Shown here: positions 32,901 through 44,242 of the stretch, one piece after another
Layout of the letters: each line of letters starts with the position of its first letter
Numbering within the stretch: position 1 is the first letter of the stretch
Assembly (NCBI RefSeq): GCF_026151205.1
Contig: NC_087077.1
Location: 5,084,001-5,148,000, forward strand
Length of the DNA stretch: 64,000 nucleotides
Direction of reading: 5' to 3'
From: Bolinopsis microptera
Lineage: Eukaryota > Ctenophora > Tentaculata > Lobata > Bolinopsidae
Notes under the pieces: model-generated
What the model was told of the DNA's origin: nothing
The model's database searches: none
What the model saw: only the letters and a program-made list of their open reading frames with translations
Made by a program: the position numbers and the translations under genes

Positions 32901-35900
32901 ATCGACTTCAAACCTCTTAAAATCGAGTAACCAAGCTCATTTAATTCCGGGAGATCATTCCACTACAGACTAGAAAACAAAACTCCGCAAGCAACCCAGT
33001 GTCCACGTCAATGACATTGTATTTATAATATAAAAATGGTTTATTTCGCGCAAATAAATATTATTGATGGGTTGCTAGAGTCTTCAAACAATGGGACTGC
33101 TACAGAGAATGATCGTTTAACTGCTACTAGTGACAGCTTCTGATACTATTGTAACTACTTTCTCTTCTGAGAATATGATCTCAACATCGAGGTCATCTTC
33201 TGAGAAATGATTACGAAGCCTCTATGTTGAAATACAAATCCGTTGGTGAAACTGAAAATTAGGCACGCACATCTAGGAGGCGACTAGAAAGGACACGTTA
33301 TCAAAAATAAACCCCTAGATAGATAATATCATTATCTAGATACATATCAACATCTCCCCACAGAGTATGTAACCGAACTCTTACCATCTGAAAGTTGAGG
33401 AGATTAACAGGAAACACATTTAGCGGGAGACTCAGCTCGAAACTCTCCCCTCTGTTGGTGGTGACGTCTTTAGTCTCTGGGTAGACTGTGTCTGATGACT
33501 CTGGGAGAGGTTATCTCGGTAACAATTCTAAATAAGTCGACAATTGCGAGACAAACGTGAAACCCGTTTGATCCTAAGAACTTATAACTGTTTATAAGTT
33601 ATATCATATATGCAAACTAAACGGGTTTCATTAAAATGCGAACTTTTAACCTCGGCCGGTTAGATCGTTTATCTTACTAAATATAAAGCGAGCCGATAAA
33701 TATATTTCTATTTATTTTAATGACACCACCATCTCGACTTAACTTTGCCATAGCGCTGGACCATATTCCTGAATTTTATCACATTTATTTTGTGTTTACC
33801 ATAACATTATATTGTGCTGTTTGCCTTTAGAATTGTATTCGGCCACTAAGAAACTTACCTTCTCGTCGTGGGAGGTATGCGAGGCACTCAGCATTTTGAC
33901 AGGCCGTATATTAAGAATGTGAACTAAAATAAGATTTAACATAGAAAATCAAGACTTACCGTCAATAAAGACTCTGACTGCCGTCTGAGCTTCAGAGTTG
34001 GTGACACAAGTGTAGAGACCAGCGTTACTGGTATCTTTACCGTCCACTTCGTACTCCACTAGTCTGTATCCCTCTGTTGAACTGCTTAGTTCCTCCTCTG
34101 GGAGATGTGGTTATTGTTGGGTAACTTTGAGGACCTCACACGTGTGATTTAATGAAATCAGCGTGATTTATGGTTCAGTAAAACTAGATTTTGTGAGCTT
34201 TACCAATCAAAAGCGATTTAACTGAGAGTCAGTCTAGCTCAAAGGAATAAAATTTGAGTTATAGGAAGAAAGGCAGACAAATAAACCATTCTTGAGCCAT
34301 TTGAGGGTTTTATCTTTGAAGGAGCTAGACGTACACTCTAAAACACCTTTCTGGTTCACAGGTATGACCAGGTACACCTGAAAAAGCACAATATTAGTTG
34401 AAACATCGATACAGCTCAAACCAGTACGTGACATCTGTACTGCCGTTTTCTCAGAAAAGAAAGTAAGTCCATATTTACCATTTCGAGATATTGGGACTTT
34501 TGCGTTTTTGGTTTTTCCCCCGCTTTTTTTTGCGTAAAATCGAAAGTGAACACGTTGAGTTATCAATAATTAGTAACATTCTAATTTGTCAGAAAAATTA
34601 AAGCGTTCGGCCTTCTATAAGCTTAGAAATAACCATTTTTTTCCTACTCTTGCCGAAGGCAAAAAGATCGTAGGGAATAAGTAATCGGGTTTGGATATAT
34701 GAGGTGGCCCGACGGCCCTACGGTGATGACAAAAGTCTGCTCCTTCGCAATATATACCACTCCCCTATAATTATGTGTTTAGGAAGCGTCTGTTATGCTG
34801 CGCGCCACGCTAGCCATGTGTTAAATAATTACAGTGAAGTTCCTCCTTCGCAAAGTTATTTTCCGCAATTTTCTGGATTCATTTTAATTGTTGATGCGCG
34901 GTGCTACATTGGTCAAATAAATCGTAAATTTTTACCATGCGCGAATCCCACTCATTTATTAAAAACTTATGTAAGTATGTTGCACTTTTTTCCAGTCAAA
35001 CTTTTCACTCGAAAGAATTAATGGTACAACTAGTACTACAAGTACATCGTAGGGAAAATTGATCGTGCGTGGTTTAACCGCGGCGAAATTCTTGTTATGC
35101 CAAATAATTGAGCTCATTTTTCATACTGGATGGACTTTCACTTACTTCTTTTTCTGAGAAAAATGGGACTTACTTGAACCTTTTCTGAGAAAATTTTTTC
35201 TGAGAAGGAAGTAAGTCTGGGATCTGTGCATTTTTTATTCTATTGTCAAATATAAACAATTAAGTAAATCTGAATTGATCCATATCATTTAATATATGAT
35301 TTTAAATAATAGTATGCCCCAAAACTCACCAATTTTGAAAGATTTCAGTGCATAAAAGCATAAAGTGATAACTTATCGATATTCTGATGAAAATAAACTT
35401 GATTTAAAAGATATACCGAAACTAAACATTCTCTGCGATTAACTGCTCAATAACTGCTCATATGTTTATGTTTTGTCATTTGTGACTAAAATACATGCGG
35501 GGTTCTTTGTAAATCGACCACCAAATTTTTATTGAGGCCTTAAGGAAAATTTTGATCACTTTAGTAAGGTTAAGATGTAATTATACATCGATCCTAAAAA
35601 TTGTTCTTTTTGGGAAATCGCTTTCTAAAAATCCGTTTTTAGCATGCTTTGATAGGAAGTAAGTCCAGCTACTTCTTCCTATCACAGATAATTTATCTCA
35701 GAAAAGGAAGTAAGTCCGGACTTACGTCCTTCTCTCAGAAATTATTTGGGCAAAACCACGAACATAATGTTTCTCAACTGGTACTTACTTCCTCGAGAAT
35801 TGCATGCAACAACGTTTCCATACAATAATATGTTGCTCATGTTGTAGAAAATTTTCTACTGAAAATTTTGATACCAATATTACTATAATTCGAAAAATTG

Positions 35901-38562
35901 GACTTACTTCCTTTTCTGAGAAAACGGCAGTGTAAACCAGTACGTGACCTAGTACGTGACGTTTGTAAACCAGTACGTGACCATGACCTAGTACGTGACG
36001 TTTGTTCTTGGCCAGATAAAAAGGTTGATTGTCCTCATTACTTTGCACTCCGACTATTATTCGGTAGTTTTGTAGTTGCAACACTGCGCAGATAGAGAAG
36101 CCCAATCTATACGATTAGAATATAAGCTTCACTCCACAGAAAGAATACCTCTTGCTTCTTGTTTAATCACCGGAGATATAACCAACCATACGTGAAGTAA
36201 TAAACATTATTACTTTTGGGTACATCAGGCTCCCATCCTCATCACGCATAGGTATCACTTCAACTTCTTTCGTGTGATTTACCATGGAAATTTGTTTTTG
36301 TTTCCTCAATTTTCTTAGTTCATCATGATGATGAAATAACATTCGATGAAAGAACGTTCATATTATATAACTGATATTGTGATATATTGACAATGTTTCA
36401 GAGTCTTTATTTTCAGTTTCTTAATTTATAAAAATAAGGCAGTTTCACTTTTATTTTAAGTATTTCTTCATTCGATTTAGCTGACTTGTTTTTGTTGTTG
36501 CAGGATCTAGACATCTACAGATCACAGTTTAAATTGAAGACGTTTCGATGATTAAATCATGCTAGATTTTATTTGCACTCATTCCTAGATGCCGACATTG
36601 AGAACTCTGTGTACTGAAAGTATTTTGCAAAATTATTGGTGGTCTACAACCGACTGTGTGTCCAAATTTACCCCACCCTCTTTTTGGGAGGGATAATTAT
36701 GGACACCTGGAAAATGATTAACTAGTAAGTGGTTTTTCATTAATCCAGCTTGGTCAGAGATCATACATGTACAAAATATTCTCAATTTCATGACTTAGTA
36801 CCTTAAAACAACTGAAACGATTCAGATTAAATCCACCACTCGATTATAAGAAAAGAACCCCGCCCATTACTACTCTTTCATTTCCATTAGAGCATTGGCT
36901 TAAACAGCGACCACTGCACCGTAATCACGGTTATTTAACGGCTTTGCATTACTTATACTACTATTGTCTATTATCAATATCAAATAATATAATTTGTTAA
37001 CGGTTGTTAAGCTTTAAAAGATTACTCGTTTCATAGGTCAATGCGATTGAGCCATTTTGATCGAATTTACTGGCTGTCGCACGTACCTGCCAGATTTTAA
37101 TGAATAAATACCACAAATAGGAGTTTCTTGATTCCGTCATGGTGCCATTGAATATTGATACACATGGTTATTAAGATTACTTCCCCCGTATTTACCTTGC
37201 CCTATGTTTGATTACAAGTTCTGTCAAATTTAACATCCTCGATTATCTTTATTGCTATATCGTTACTTAATTATTCAAGAATTGATATTTAATTAATATC
37301 AAATAAATTTGTGGGTCAGTAACCAATGTAACATGGGTAAATGTAATTGAGCCGTAAATCTGCATTTGATTTGATTTATTGGTTGACTGTATAACTGTCA
37401 CAGAAATCCACGTAATGCCAGATTTTAATGAAGAAATACCCAAAATAGGAGTTTAATGATTCCATCATGGTACACATGGCCTAAATCCCATAGTCAAATC
37501 GTTCACTGCTACTTTGTGTCGTAGTTTCTGTTTAGTTCCGCATATTCTAGAGAAGGCTACCTACCACTAGTACTAGACGCGGCGCAAGGTACACATAAAG
37601 TTAGAGTGAAGACTGGAGGGTGGAAGGCTGTTGTCATGCAGCCACATACCTAGAGAGACAGTTGATGCTATATTACTGAGGTGAGAGGTGTATCTGCCTT
37701 CTTGGTGCAGCCAGTAGCTTAGTAACAGTGCGATTCTAAAACGGTGACCATCAGCCATCATACCACTATTATACACACCCCTGGCCACCACGACTCTTCA
37801 CGTAATGTCCCGAAGTAACATAATTAGAAAAGCAGCATGCTATTTTATTAAAAAGTTAAAATGGTTTCTGAGGGGTCCTTCTAAACGCAGAGACAGTTAC
37901 ACTAGAGTAATTTAGCGAGCCTGTTATAAACTATGATTGAAATTAAAAGTGGTGAACATTGAACAATGGTGGGAAGGATAACTAAGAGTATTATGATGCC
38001 AGCTATTCGGGAGAGGTTTGATATTTAGGTATAAATCTTGTTCTTGACCCCATTTCTATATTACTATATATATATCAAATTCTTAATACAATTTATCTAA
38101 AGTCTTTAATTCAGACTTCAAAGCATTTAAGTCCTGTAAATTTCCTTCCAGCATCATCAAGCCTGAGCGAGAGCGTAAAGCGCGGGTATTTCACCCGTAA
38201 CTAAATTTAGAAGCTCCTCGGAATTACAGGATAGGATGAATGCAAGTCACGTGATATATTATGATTAGTCACGTGATATAACAGAACACGTGACCTGGTG
38301 TTACAGGCCAGGTGCCAATGAATGTGTGATTGCTGACTTGCTTTATTCGTTCCCTAATCTTGTCCTGTTTTAGTGTACTCACATCCTCACCACTAGTAAT
38401 CTCCACCCTAGCTATGTTCCCATCAGCTACAATATCAGGGTCAGTAGTAGGGGGAGGTGAGGCTGTGGGGGTCTGAGTGTTCTGGGGTATGGAGACTGTG
38501 GAGTTAGAGGAGGAGGAGGAGAGGGTGAGGAGAAGAAGGAGCAGTGTTGTTGTTAACCTCAT
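20912..38562 (-). CDS. Single-pass immunoglobulin-superfamily receptor (multi-exon)
   Basis: Phase-consistent exons in transcript order: 34377-34287, 34097-33960, 33500-33385, 29689-29551, 29243-29128, 28958-28851, 28203-28120, 26713-26630, 26379-26251, 24800-24724, 24554-24378, 24153-24006, 23818-23662, 23061-22886, 22593-22504, 22342-22236, 21010-20912 (stop TGA). They encode about six Ig-like domains, each split over two or three exons. Canonical C...W...YxC is kept in some (LECTSS/LKWLKN/GLYTC; LTCVV/WYHNG/GTYSC; IRCVL/VFWRHG/GKYTC). Others have lost the cysteines (GMYKF, SYWFEA). A transmembrane helix (TIAIIISVCFVLILIITM) and a short tail of about 24 residues starting RRSK follow. N-terminal exons are likely at 38562 (signal peptide, MRLTTTLLLLLLTLS, then a Pro/Thr/Ser stretch) and 37780-37650 (Ig F-strand HQEGRYTSHLSN), but their joins are unresolved. 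It is probably an adhesion or recognition receptor. Exon 26379-26251 needs a one-base frameshift. Confidence 0.8.
21071..21850. repeat. Decamer satellite (TATATCAGAT)n with variant monomers
   Basis: About 78 head-to-tail 10-bp monomers with four main types: TATATCAGAT, TGTATCAGAT, TATAACAGAT and TATGTCAGAT. TATGTCAGAT recurs six times and is followed by one to three TATAACAGAT in five of the six cases, which gives higher-order periodicity. The array fills most of the last intron of the Ig receptor, between the membrane exon and the tail exon. Long ORFs across it are a by-product of the 10-bp period. Confidence 0.97.
22131..22375. repeat. Short AT-rich repeats beside the membrane exon
   Basis: Three copies of a unit of about 24 bp (ACTTCAAATATTTAAATAT) at 22131-22200, and a run of AATT/TTAA tetranucleotides at about 22347-22375. 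The coding exon 22236-22342 lies between them. Confidence 0.7.
22600..22695. repeat. Tandem repeat GCACGTGTGTTATT
   Basis: Five to six imperfect copies of a unit of about 16 bp (TTATTGCGCGTGTG) in the intron next to the Ig exon ending at 22593. Confidence 0.7.
23031..23561 (-). repeat. 53-bp minisatellite that duplicates a 3' splice site
   Basis: Ten copies at an exact 53-bp period (GTGTACCGCCTGG at 23053, 23106, 23159 and so on to 23530). Read on the minus strand, each unit contains GTTATTTCCAG followed by GCGGTACACAGAAGG. That is the acceptor and the first roughly 30 coding bases of the Ig exon 23061-22886. Only the copy nearest the exon (acceptor at 23062-23063) keeps the frame open; using upstream copies runs into stops. 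Copies differ at only a few positions. Confidence 0.97.
25330..25415. repeat. Tandem duplication of a unit of about 45 bp
   Basis: Two copies of a unit containing GTGATTGGTTCACT followed by GAGCCAAACA, in an intron of the Ig receptor. A third copy of the TGATTGG core is absent. Confidence 0.7.
26701..26763 (-). repeat. 32-bp duplication containing a 3' splice site
   Basis: The stretch at 26701-26731 is repeated exactly at 26733-26763. Each copy holds, on the minus strand, the acceptor CATATTTTCAG and the first exon bases AGACGGTTTAATG. This is a second case in the same gene of a duplicated acceptor plus exon edge. Confidence 0.9.
27257..27880. mobile_element. Two tandem copies of a Helitron/INE-like repeat of about 310 bp
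   Basis: Copies 27257-27563 and 27565-27880 share a near-palindromic head (ATAATTCAGAGAATTAT), a GTCT microsatellite core, CGACCGCCCACGTGCAAAT, repeated CACGTG motifs, and a 3' end with a short GC hairpin followed by CTAG-T (CCACGGGTTTTCTAG). A CTAG terminus, a microsatellite core and no TIR or TSD resemble non-autonomous Helitron-type INE/mini-me elements. They lie in an Ig-receptor intron. Confidence 0.55.
29817..30235. mobile_element. hAT-like MITE, 419 bp
   Basis: The terminal inverted repeats CAGGCACGTAGCCAGG (29817-29832) and CCTGGCTACGTGCCTG (30220-30235) are perfect. The flanks TCCCCTCA (29809-29816) and TCCCCTGA (30236-30243) are an 8-bp target-site duplication with one mismatch, as hAT elements make. 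A 19-G run follows the left TIR. There is no transposase. It is inserted in the Ig-receptor intron about 130 bp from exon 29689-29551. Confidence 0.85.
30265..31230. repeat. Dispersed intronic duplication
   Basis: Sequence around 30265-30470 (CAACTAATATCTCTTGTC...CTGTGATTAATT-CTGAAG) recurs in two pieces at about 30752-30840 and 31180-31300, indicating an old local duplication later separated. Confidence 0.6.
31278..31640. repeat. 37-bp minisatellite, about ten copies
   Basis: Near-identical units containing GGTTGGGATCTTTAGAAC followed by TTTAATATTCGAGTTCTTT. It lies in the long intron between Ig-receptor exons 33385 and 29689. Confidence 0.95.
33557..33631. repeat. Imperfect hairpin
   Basis: GAAACCCGTTT and AAACGGGTTTC enclose a second dyad (AACTTATAACTGTTTATAAGTT region). 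The hairpin is intronic, just upstream of the Ig exon 33500-33385. Confidence 0.6.
34430..35935. repeat. Cluster of TTTTCTGAGAAAAGGAAGTAAGTCC repeats in both orientations
   Basis: At least six copies of a motif joining TTTCTCAGAAAA with GGAAGTAAGTCC occur near 34447, 35146, 35180, 35655, 35690 and 35905, some head-to-head (GTCCGGACTTAC). CCAGTACGTGACC also repeats at about 34420 and 35935-36000. It may be the remains of a foldback or satellite family in the Ig-receptor intron. Confidence 0.65.
36163..36342 (-). CDS. Small ORF of 59 residues, unknown; possible exon
   Basis: The minus strand reads ATG at 36342 to TAA at 36163. The central part is charged and protein-like (ELRKLRKQKQISM, EVEVIPMRDEDGSLMYPK) and is followed directly by a GTAATA that could be a donor. 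It lies between the probable N-terminal exon and the main exon set of the Ig receptor, on the same strand. It does not look like an Ig domain. It may be an alternative exon, a nested gene fragment or chance. Confidence 0.25.
   Translation of the reverse strand: MLFHHHDELRKLRKQKQISMVNHTKEVEVIPMRDEDGSLMYPKVIMFITSRMVGYISGD
37010..37480. repeat. Direct duplication of about 310-bp period
   Basis: GCCAGATTTTAATGAATAAA...ATAGGAGTTT-TGATTCC-TCATGGT at about 37090-37145 recurs at about 37420-37480, with related sequence upstream of each copy (GATTGAGCC). Confidence 0.65.
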
Positions 38563-41500
38563 GTTTACCTCATGAGGTAGAGTGTGTCATCAGAGCTCTT
38601 GTAGAAGGGGGATTGTTAGTGGAGCAGAGTAACCTGTTGTAAATTATAACAATTTGAAAAAACAATTTACAATCCTGGGCGGTAGGGGGCGGTAAAATGG
38701 CAAGTTTCCTTAATATAAGGATAACTATTTATATGAATATACATTATACTTATAAGGTGGAAACTCCAATTGAGAATACGATAATGCCGAGTTCGATTTA
38801 ACCATATTGTAGGGTGCCATTTCTAAGCGTGAATAATCGTATTAACATTTTCACAATTCTCCATTTGCAACTCATTACACAATTCACACCAAACTATGCT
38901 TGTGTACCAAAGGGAATAATATCTTCACCCCAATATGGTGAAATAGTTTATTTGTTTCTGATTAAGTGGTTGCAGGAATTAAAAGGCCACCAAAATCGCG
39001 AATTTTTCACACAGAGCGTCATTAACGCAGACGGAAAGGCGTAATTAAATCCAGCTAAATAATCCCAGCAAAGAATCAGTCACTTGGTTAGTGACGCACT
39101 AAGGTAATCTCGTTACGTTGTTCTAGTTCCAAATAGAACACTTTTCAAGACAACAGTTATCGCTGTTGTGAAACACTCAGTTTAGAAAGTCGTTACGATA
39201 AGGCGACTTTTAATAATTGACAAGTGTTTTGAACCACAAGTTAGGCTGAATAAAAGAGTCGAGAGTGTGAGAGGATAGGCTAAAAACTATCTGTGATCCA
39301 AGATCAAATAAATATGGAAAAAAAAACTAAAATCAACTGGTCACAAAATTCAAAAAGATGCAAAAAATACGAGGCAAAATAACTTCATAGATAAGAAATA
39401 CAAAGGCGGTAAACAAGTCAACAAGTCAACAAGTCAACAAGCTGATAATGATCTTGACACAAACAACTACAAACAATAGTTTACTATCAGCGATGATTCT
39501 CATGCTAAATACATCTGACTAAAATAATTGCACGAAACAACCGGAGGTTTGACCAATTATCACTCAGCTGCTACGGCTGGGATTGGGTGAGTTAAAATTA
39601 GAACAATCAGGGTAGGATGATGTACAGAACAAGACTTGGCTGGAAATCAGCCTACTCTGGTGCTCTAATTAAGAATTAGCTCACTTTTAATGGTGACTTG
39701 GGGATATCGAAAACACATTTAGTTAACCTAGAAATATCTCTATTCTCCTATTTTCGTCCGATTAGACTAGTATAGCTGTCGCCTGTCATCTGATCATCTG
39801 ATGGGAGTTAGATGAAGTGGTGGTGATGATCAAATGATTCTCACAATTATTATTAACGCTCTGGTTTGCGAGATGATTTTGAGCCTAAAATTGGCAAGAA
39901 TAAAGTAATTTACAAAGCAAGTTAAACCTATTATTTAAAATTATTTCGATCAAAATTTCGACCAATTTAAACCAATTATAAATAAATTAAACACACGAAA
40001 AGGGTGCAACTGATTGCAATTAAACAGATGTTGAACACTACGGAGCACGGACTGAGAATCACTTTTCAATCTCTACAATTTAGCAGTTAACCTAGTTAAG
40101 TATAGGCCTATTTGCGTTAATAATATTCTATCGAGATCGGTCAATACTAATAGTACAACACTACTGACAAGTGACAAATGAGTTAACGTAGCATAATCAT
40201 TACACAAAATACATCTCCCTTTACGTCCACAACTGACAATTTAGCAGATCATGGAAACCTACTTGAATACAATAGAAATGAGGTAAAAGTCTTTTCTAAG
40301 TTCTTCTTAAATCGAGATCCAGCGATGAGGGTTGGTAATGTACCGAGTATTATAAAAAGGAACAACATGTACTGTTAATGACAGTGATGAAAACAAAATA
40401 AGGTTAAATAGTGGTAGCAGTACAATTACTACCATCAATAATAATACTGAATATATGCAGCCACATTATCACCTGGTCGACCTTCTTAGAACAATCTAGA
40501 ACGAATCATGATTCAAGATTTTGAGTTTTTTGAGGAACAGGATTTTTTCGATTTGATTATTTTTAAGCTCGATGAATAATTTGCACTCCCTAACTGATGT
40601 CACTGGCTCTTCAAAATACCAAACCCTACCCTCACAAATTGTCATTCTCCAAAAGAAAGTGACATCTGTCCAAACGTCTGACAGAAATCGTCGGCAGCAG
40701 AGGGCACAGTTGTGCAACAGTGCAATAAATGCACATTGCACAACCTGAAACTCGAATCTTCCTACTTGAATCCAGTGGAAATTTTAGAAAATAAAAAAGC
40801 CTCAATACAACCAACATGGTCGAATTGCCTTGTGAAAGGTCGAATTGCTTTGAGAAAGGTCGAATCGTAATTTTTTCCCCGAGAAACTCAAACGAATAGT
40901 ACAACTAGAAACACATCGATTAGACCATTTTTATTTCCGCTGTTTTAAGTACAAGATAATGACTGTAAATAAGGCTGAGAACCGATTAGATCTCCTGGTC
41001 TTTACTAATATGCAAACTTAACCTGCGCTAGATAACAACATAAGTACAACACAGTGTTATAAGTATAATTATCACATAGTTATTACATAGAATTTTAACA
41101 AACATACGCATTTTATACATACTCGAACAATTTTTCCCACAGTCAACTGGCGAAACAAACCAAAGGACAAAAGAATTAAAGGATCGAAGAACCCCAAAGA
41201 CCAGATGACCAAAAGACTAAAGAATCAAATGAGGAAATACTGAAGCATTAAGTAAAGAGCCAAATATGCGAATATGCACATACCAAACTACCAGTCAACA
41301 CAACCCCAAGTACTACAGCTCCCGCCACAACAACAACCCTCCCTCAAGGCACACACGACGTAATACTCCCCTGAGCAGTGCTAACAAGCTAGTGATAACA
41401 CGTTGTGTGTGTGACAAAGTGCACACTGTCACACACTGTCACACTGTCACACAGCACCCGACACTCGACATCTACTGGAGCCCACACATAATACAAATTA

Positions 41501-42480
41501 CCCCTTAATGAGAGAAGCTCGAGCGTATGTCTGCGGTAAAATAAGCACTAAAATTAGCGCGAGTTATAGTAAGCTGTGTGGTGCTGGGGATGAACAGGTA
41601 CGGAGCCTGGCTGTTTTATTAATTAGCACAATTATTGTGGAGAGATGAACATTAAGACGGCTCTGGGAAGGTTATACCTGGATGCTTGGAGTGAAGAGTT
41701 AGTTGACTGGTGACTGTAAGTCGTATTTTGCCTTAGTACTTGGAAATACAGGAACAATTACATATTATTATTAACATGGAGGAGACTGAAGGATATCGTA
41801 AATAATTTCAGCAGGAAAATTAGCTTGATTTTGAAATTATGGCTGCTGATTAGATTTATTCATTATCCTTGATAAGTCTGTGGCAGTTGCCGGGCAGGCT
41901 CGTGCATCAGTTACGGAAATGTCCATAAATTTTAGAGCAAATAACAAAGTATAAAATGTCAAAATGGTAGGAAAAAGGCGTAGACAACTTTTACCGAGCT
42001 CTTGATGAATTAGCGATAATAATTGCGTCTATTTATAATTCCTATTGCTAAAAACTCGCCAAGGCAGCTTCTTAGCTTCTATAATTATAGAATAAAAAGG
42101 TCCAAGTACAGTTAATAATAACGTTATTTAATTAAGGATTTACTATGTATTTCCAACGCCTTCCAAAAGGTAACAAGACTGAGTCTGCCAGATTTGATGT
42201 ATAAACACAGTTCAACATCGAGATATTGACCAGTCCCAATATCAGACCGAATTAGTATTTTACTAAAAACAAATGGTGCAGAAGGGTAGAAAAGTTATAA
42301 AACTTAAAGTCGTGGACATCAAGAATTATAAGTCTCCTCCTCCTCTGATCCCATGAAGACCATTTCTTCTTCAAGATTTCCTATCATTACCGAGCATTCC
42401 AGCCAATTTTAAACGGATTCCGTCTTTATATTAGTTGCCACCTTAGACACATATCCTCTTTCACTTTCCATTCCATGTTG
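38563..42480. other. Long non-coding stretch
   Basis: Upstream region of the Ig receptor and intergenic DNA. Short ORFs (for example 38814-39044 plus, 40496-40904 minus) show no domain. Short repeats include AACAAGTC (about 39415-39440), ATTCGACCTTTC/ATTCGACC (about 40830-40865) and CACACTGT (about 41425-41455). I see no transposon end or RNA gene. Confidence 0.35.
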
Positions 42481-42750
42481 ATAGGTACTATGCCGACCGG
42501 CAGCCGGCTATTAATCGGCTAATAGACCTCTAACATTTTAATTGCATTTCTAACAGCCATTTAACAGCGCTTTCCACCCACCTCGGTCAGTTTTTAAAAA
42601 GGAAAATCCTAACAGCTCTCTATACTACTAACAGCTACTAACAGCTACTAACAGCTACTAACAGCTGACGCTAATACTTATGTTTTGTTATGGCTATTAG
42701 CTGACTGTTAGAGGGCTGTTACCGTAACAGCCAGCCGGCATTGTCCTATT
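42481..42750. repeat. Small repeat island with (CTAACAGCTA)n
   Basis: The decamer ACTAACAGCT is repeated about four times at 42627-42668. It is flanked by imperfect inverted sequences (TGCCG-CCGGC with CTCTAACA on the left; TGTTAGAG with GCCAGCCGGCA on the right), suggestive of a decayed foldback element. Confidence 0.5.
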
Positions 42751-43034
42751 TGGCGCCCAATACACTCTGTATTACTGAGAAGGGGGAACATTGTACTTCA
42801 GGATAGGCGCCTATCAAGGTTTATCAGGTGTTTTTGACACAAAGTTTCATAACAACTGCCCGGTGAGCATGCCTACAAAATACAACAGCAATATTATCAA
42901 GACTCCTTCAAGGACCACCAATTGCTGGTGCTCAGAAAGAAAGGATGCAACTCTTTAAAATAGCTTCCGTGGAATCAATGTCTTCGCAATCTCGCATATC
43001 CACCAAAATTTTTCCCTGACCGACATCATCAGCG

Positions 43035-43080
43035 ACCAGCGTCACTCTATGACGTCATCAGCGTCACTCTATGACGTCAT
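43035..43080. promoter_or_regulatory. Two CRE palindromes 22 bp apart
   Basis: The 22-bp unit CAGCGTCACTCTATGACGTC is directly repeated, giving TGACGTCA at 43050-43057 and 43072-43079. No gene start is recognised nearby, so a promoter role is speculative. Confidence 0.35.
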
Positions 43081-43759
43081 CAAAGTATCACATGTCATCA
43101 ACGTGAGCTGAGAAGATGCTTGGGAGATATTCGACAGTGTGTTCGTTTGTGGTGTGCTGATTTCGTGGTGCACTTAACTCAGTATTCTTTGATTGTGTTT
43201 AACTGGCATTATTTTGTTTCAAATAAGGAGACAGTTATAATCTTCTGATTACGCTGCACAAAAGCCAAATTTTGAATGGCTATCAAAAAAGTAGAGCTGT
43301 TTTTGGACGAAAGCATATTTTTTCTGTGGAAGTGGAACACGTGAATTTTTCTGCAGGGCGGCATATTATGCCCAGTTCAGTGGATATATTTCTAGTGAGA
43401 CCGGTAAAGTTGATGGTTATTAATATTATTTCAATTTAGCCTAATGTCACAACCAGTCCGCTCTCTCATGATTAATTTTATAAAATTTGACATCAGTCCC
43501 TGCTTGATAACTAGCTTCTTCAGAAGTTGCAAATGCAGCCGAACCGTTAACAATCCCAAGATTTGAAGTTTCTTTAATAACTTGTCGCTAAAATGATGAT
43601 TATTTTTTGGAGATAGCACCGAAAAACTCCTTATATGGTAAGAATGTCAGTTGGTGTTAGTATCAACATATTATAATGTGCTTTCAAGTGCTTTAATAAG
43701 CTGATACTTAACAGAGAGAGAAGCTAATATGACAGACAAATCTTGTCAGCTTCTGGCTA

Positions 43760-44130
43760 GAAGATGAGTGGTCCCATACGGGCCATGGGAAATGCTATTG
43801 GGAGGGGGGGGGGGGGGGCTAACCCCATCGATGCCCATACCCATTTGATTAAAAGTTGAGGAATAAATGGGGAAAATGGGCATCATTGTAATGATTTTTC
43901 GGGCAAAATCGAACTATTGAACAAAACAAATATTCCTGACACCATGATGTATTGTGCTGAAATATAGCTTTTTGATTAGAGTTTAGATGACGGTTAACAC
44001 GACAGTGATGTTTATTTTCATCATTACTAAAGTTTTAGCTGTTTTTCAATTTCCATGCCCATTTGACCAAAATTGGAGGAATAAATGGGTATGGGGTTGC
44101 CTCCAATGGTTATCGTTTAGAATAATAATG
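43760..44130. repeat. Repeat pair with a poly-G tract
   Basis: CCCATTTGA-(2)-AAAA-TTG-AGGAATAAATGGG occurs at about 43838-43870 and again at about 44058-44092, with ACCCC/GGGGT sequence near the ends and a 15-G run at 43804-43818. Probably a decayed non-autonomous transposon. Confidence 0.5.
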
Positions 44131-44242
44131 GCGAATGAAGATTGAAGAACCACACAAATTTATAATACCTTCGCAACAGAAAGCGTTTAGCAACTGACAA
44201 ATATTTTCGAGAATAAAGTGCAATATTTGACGACTCTGATTA

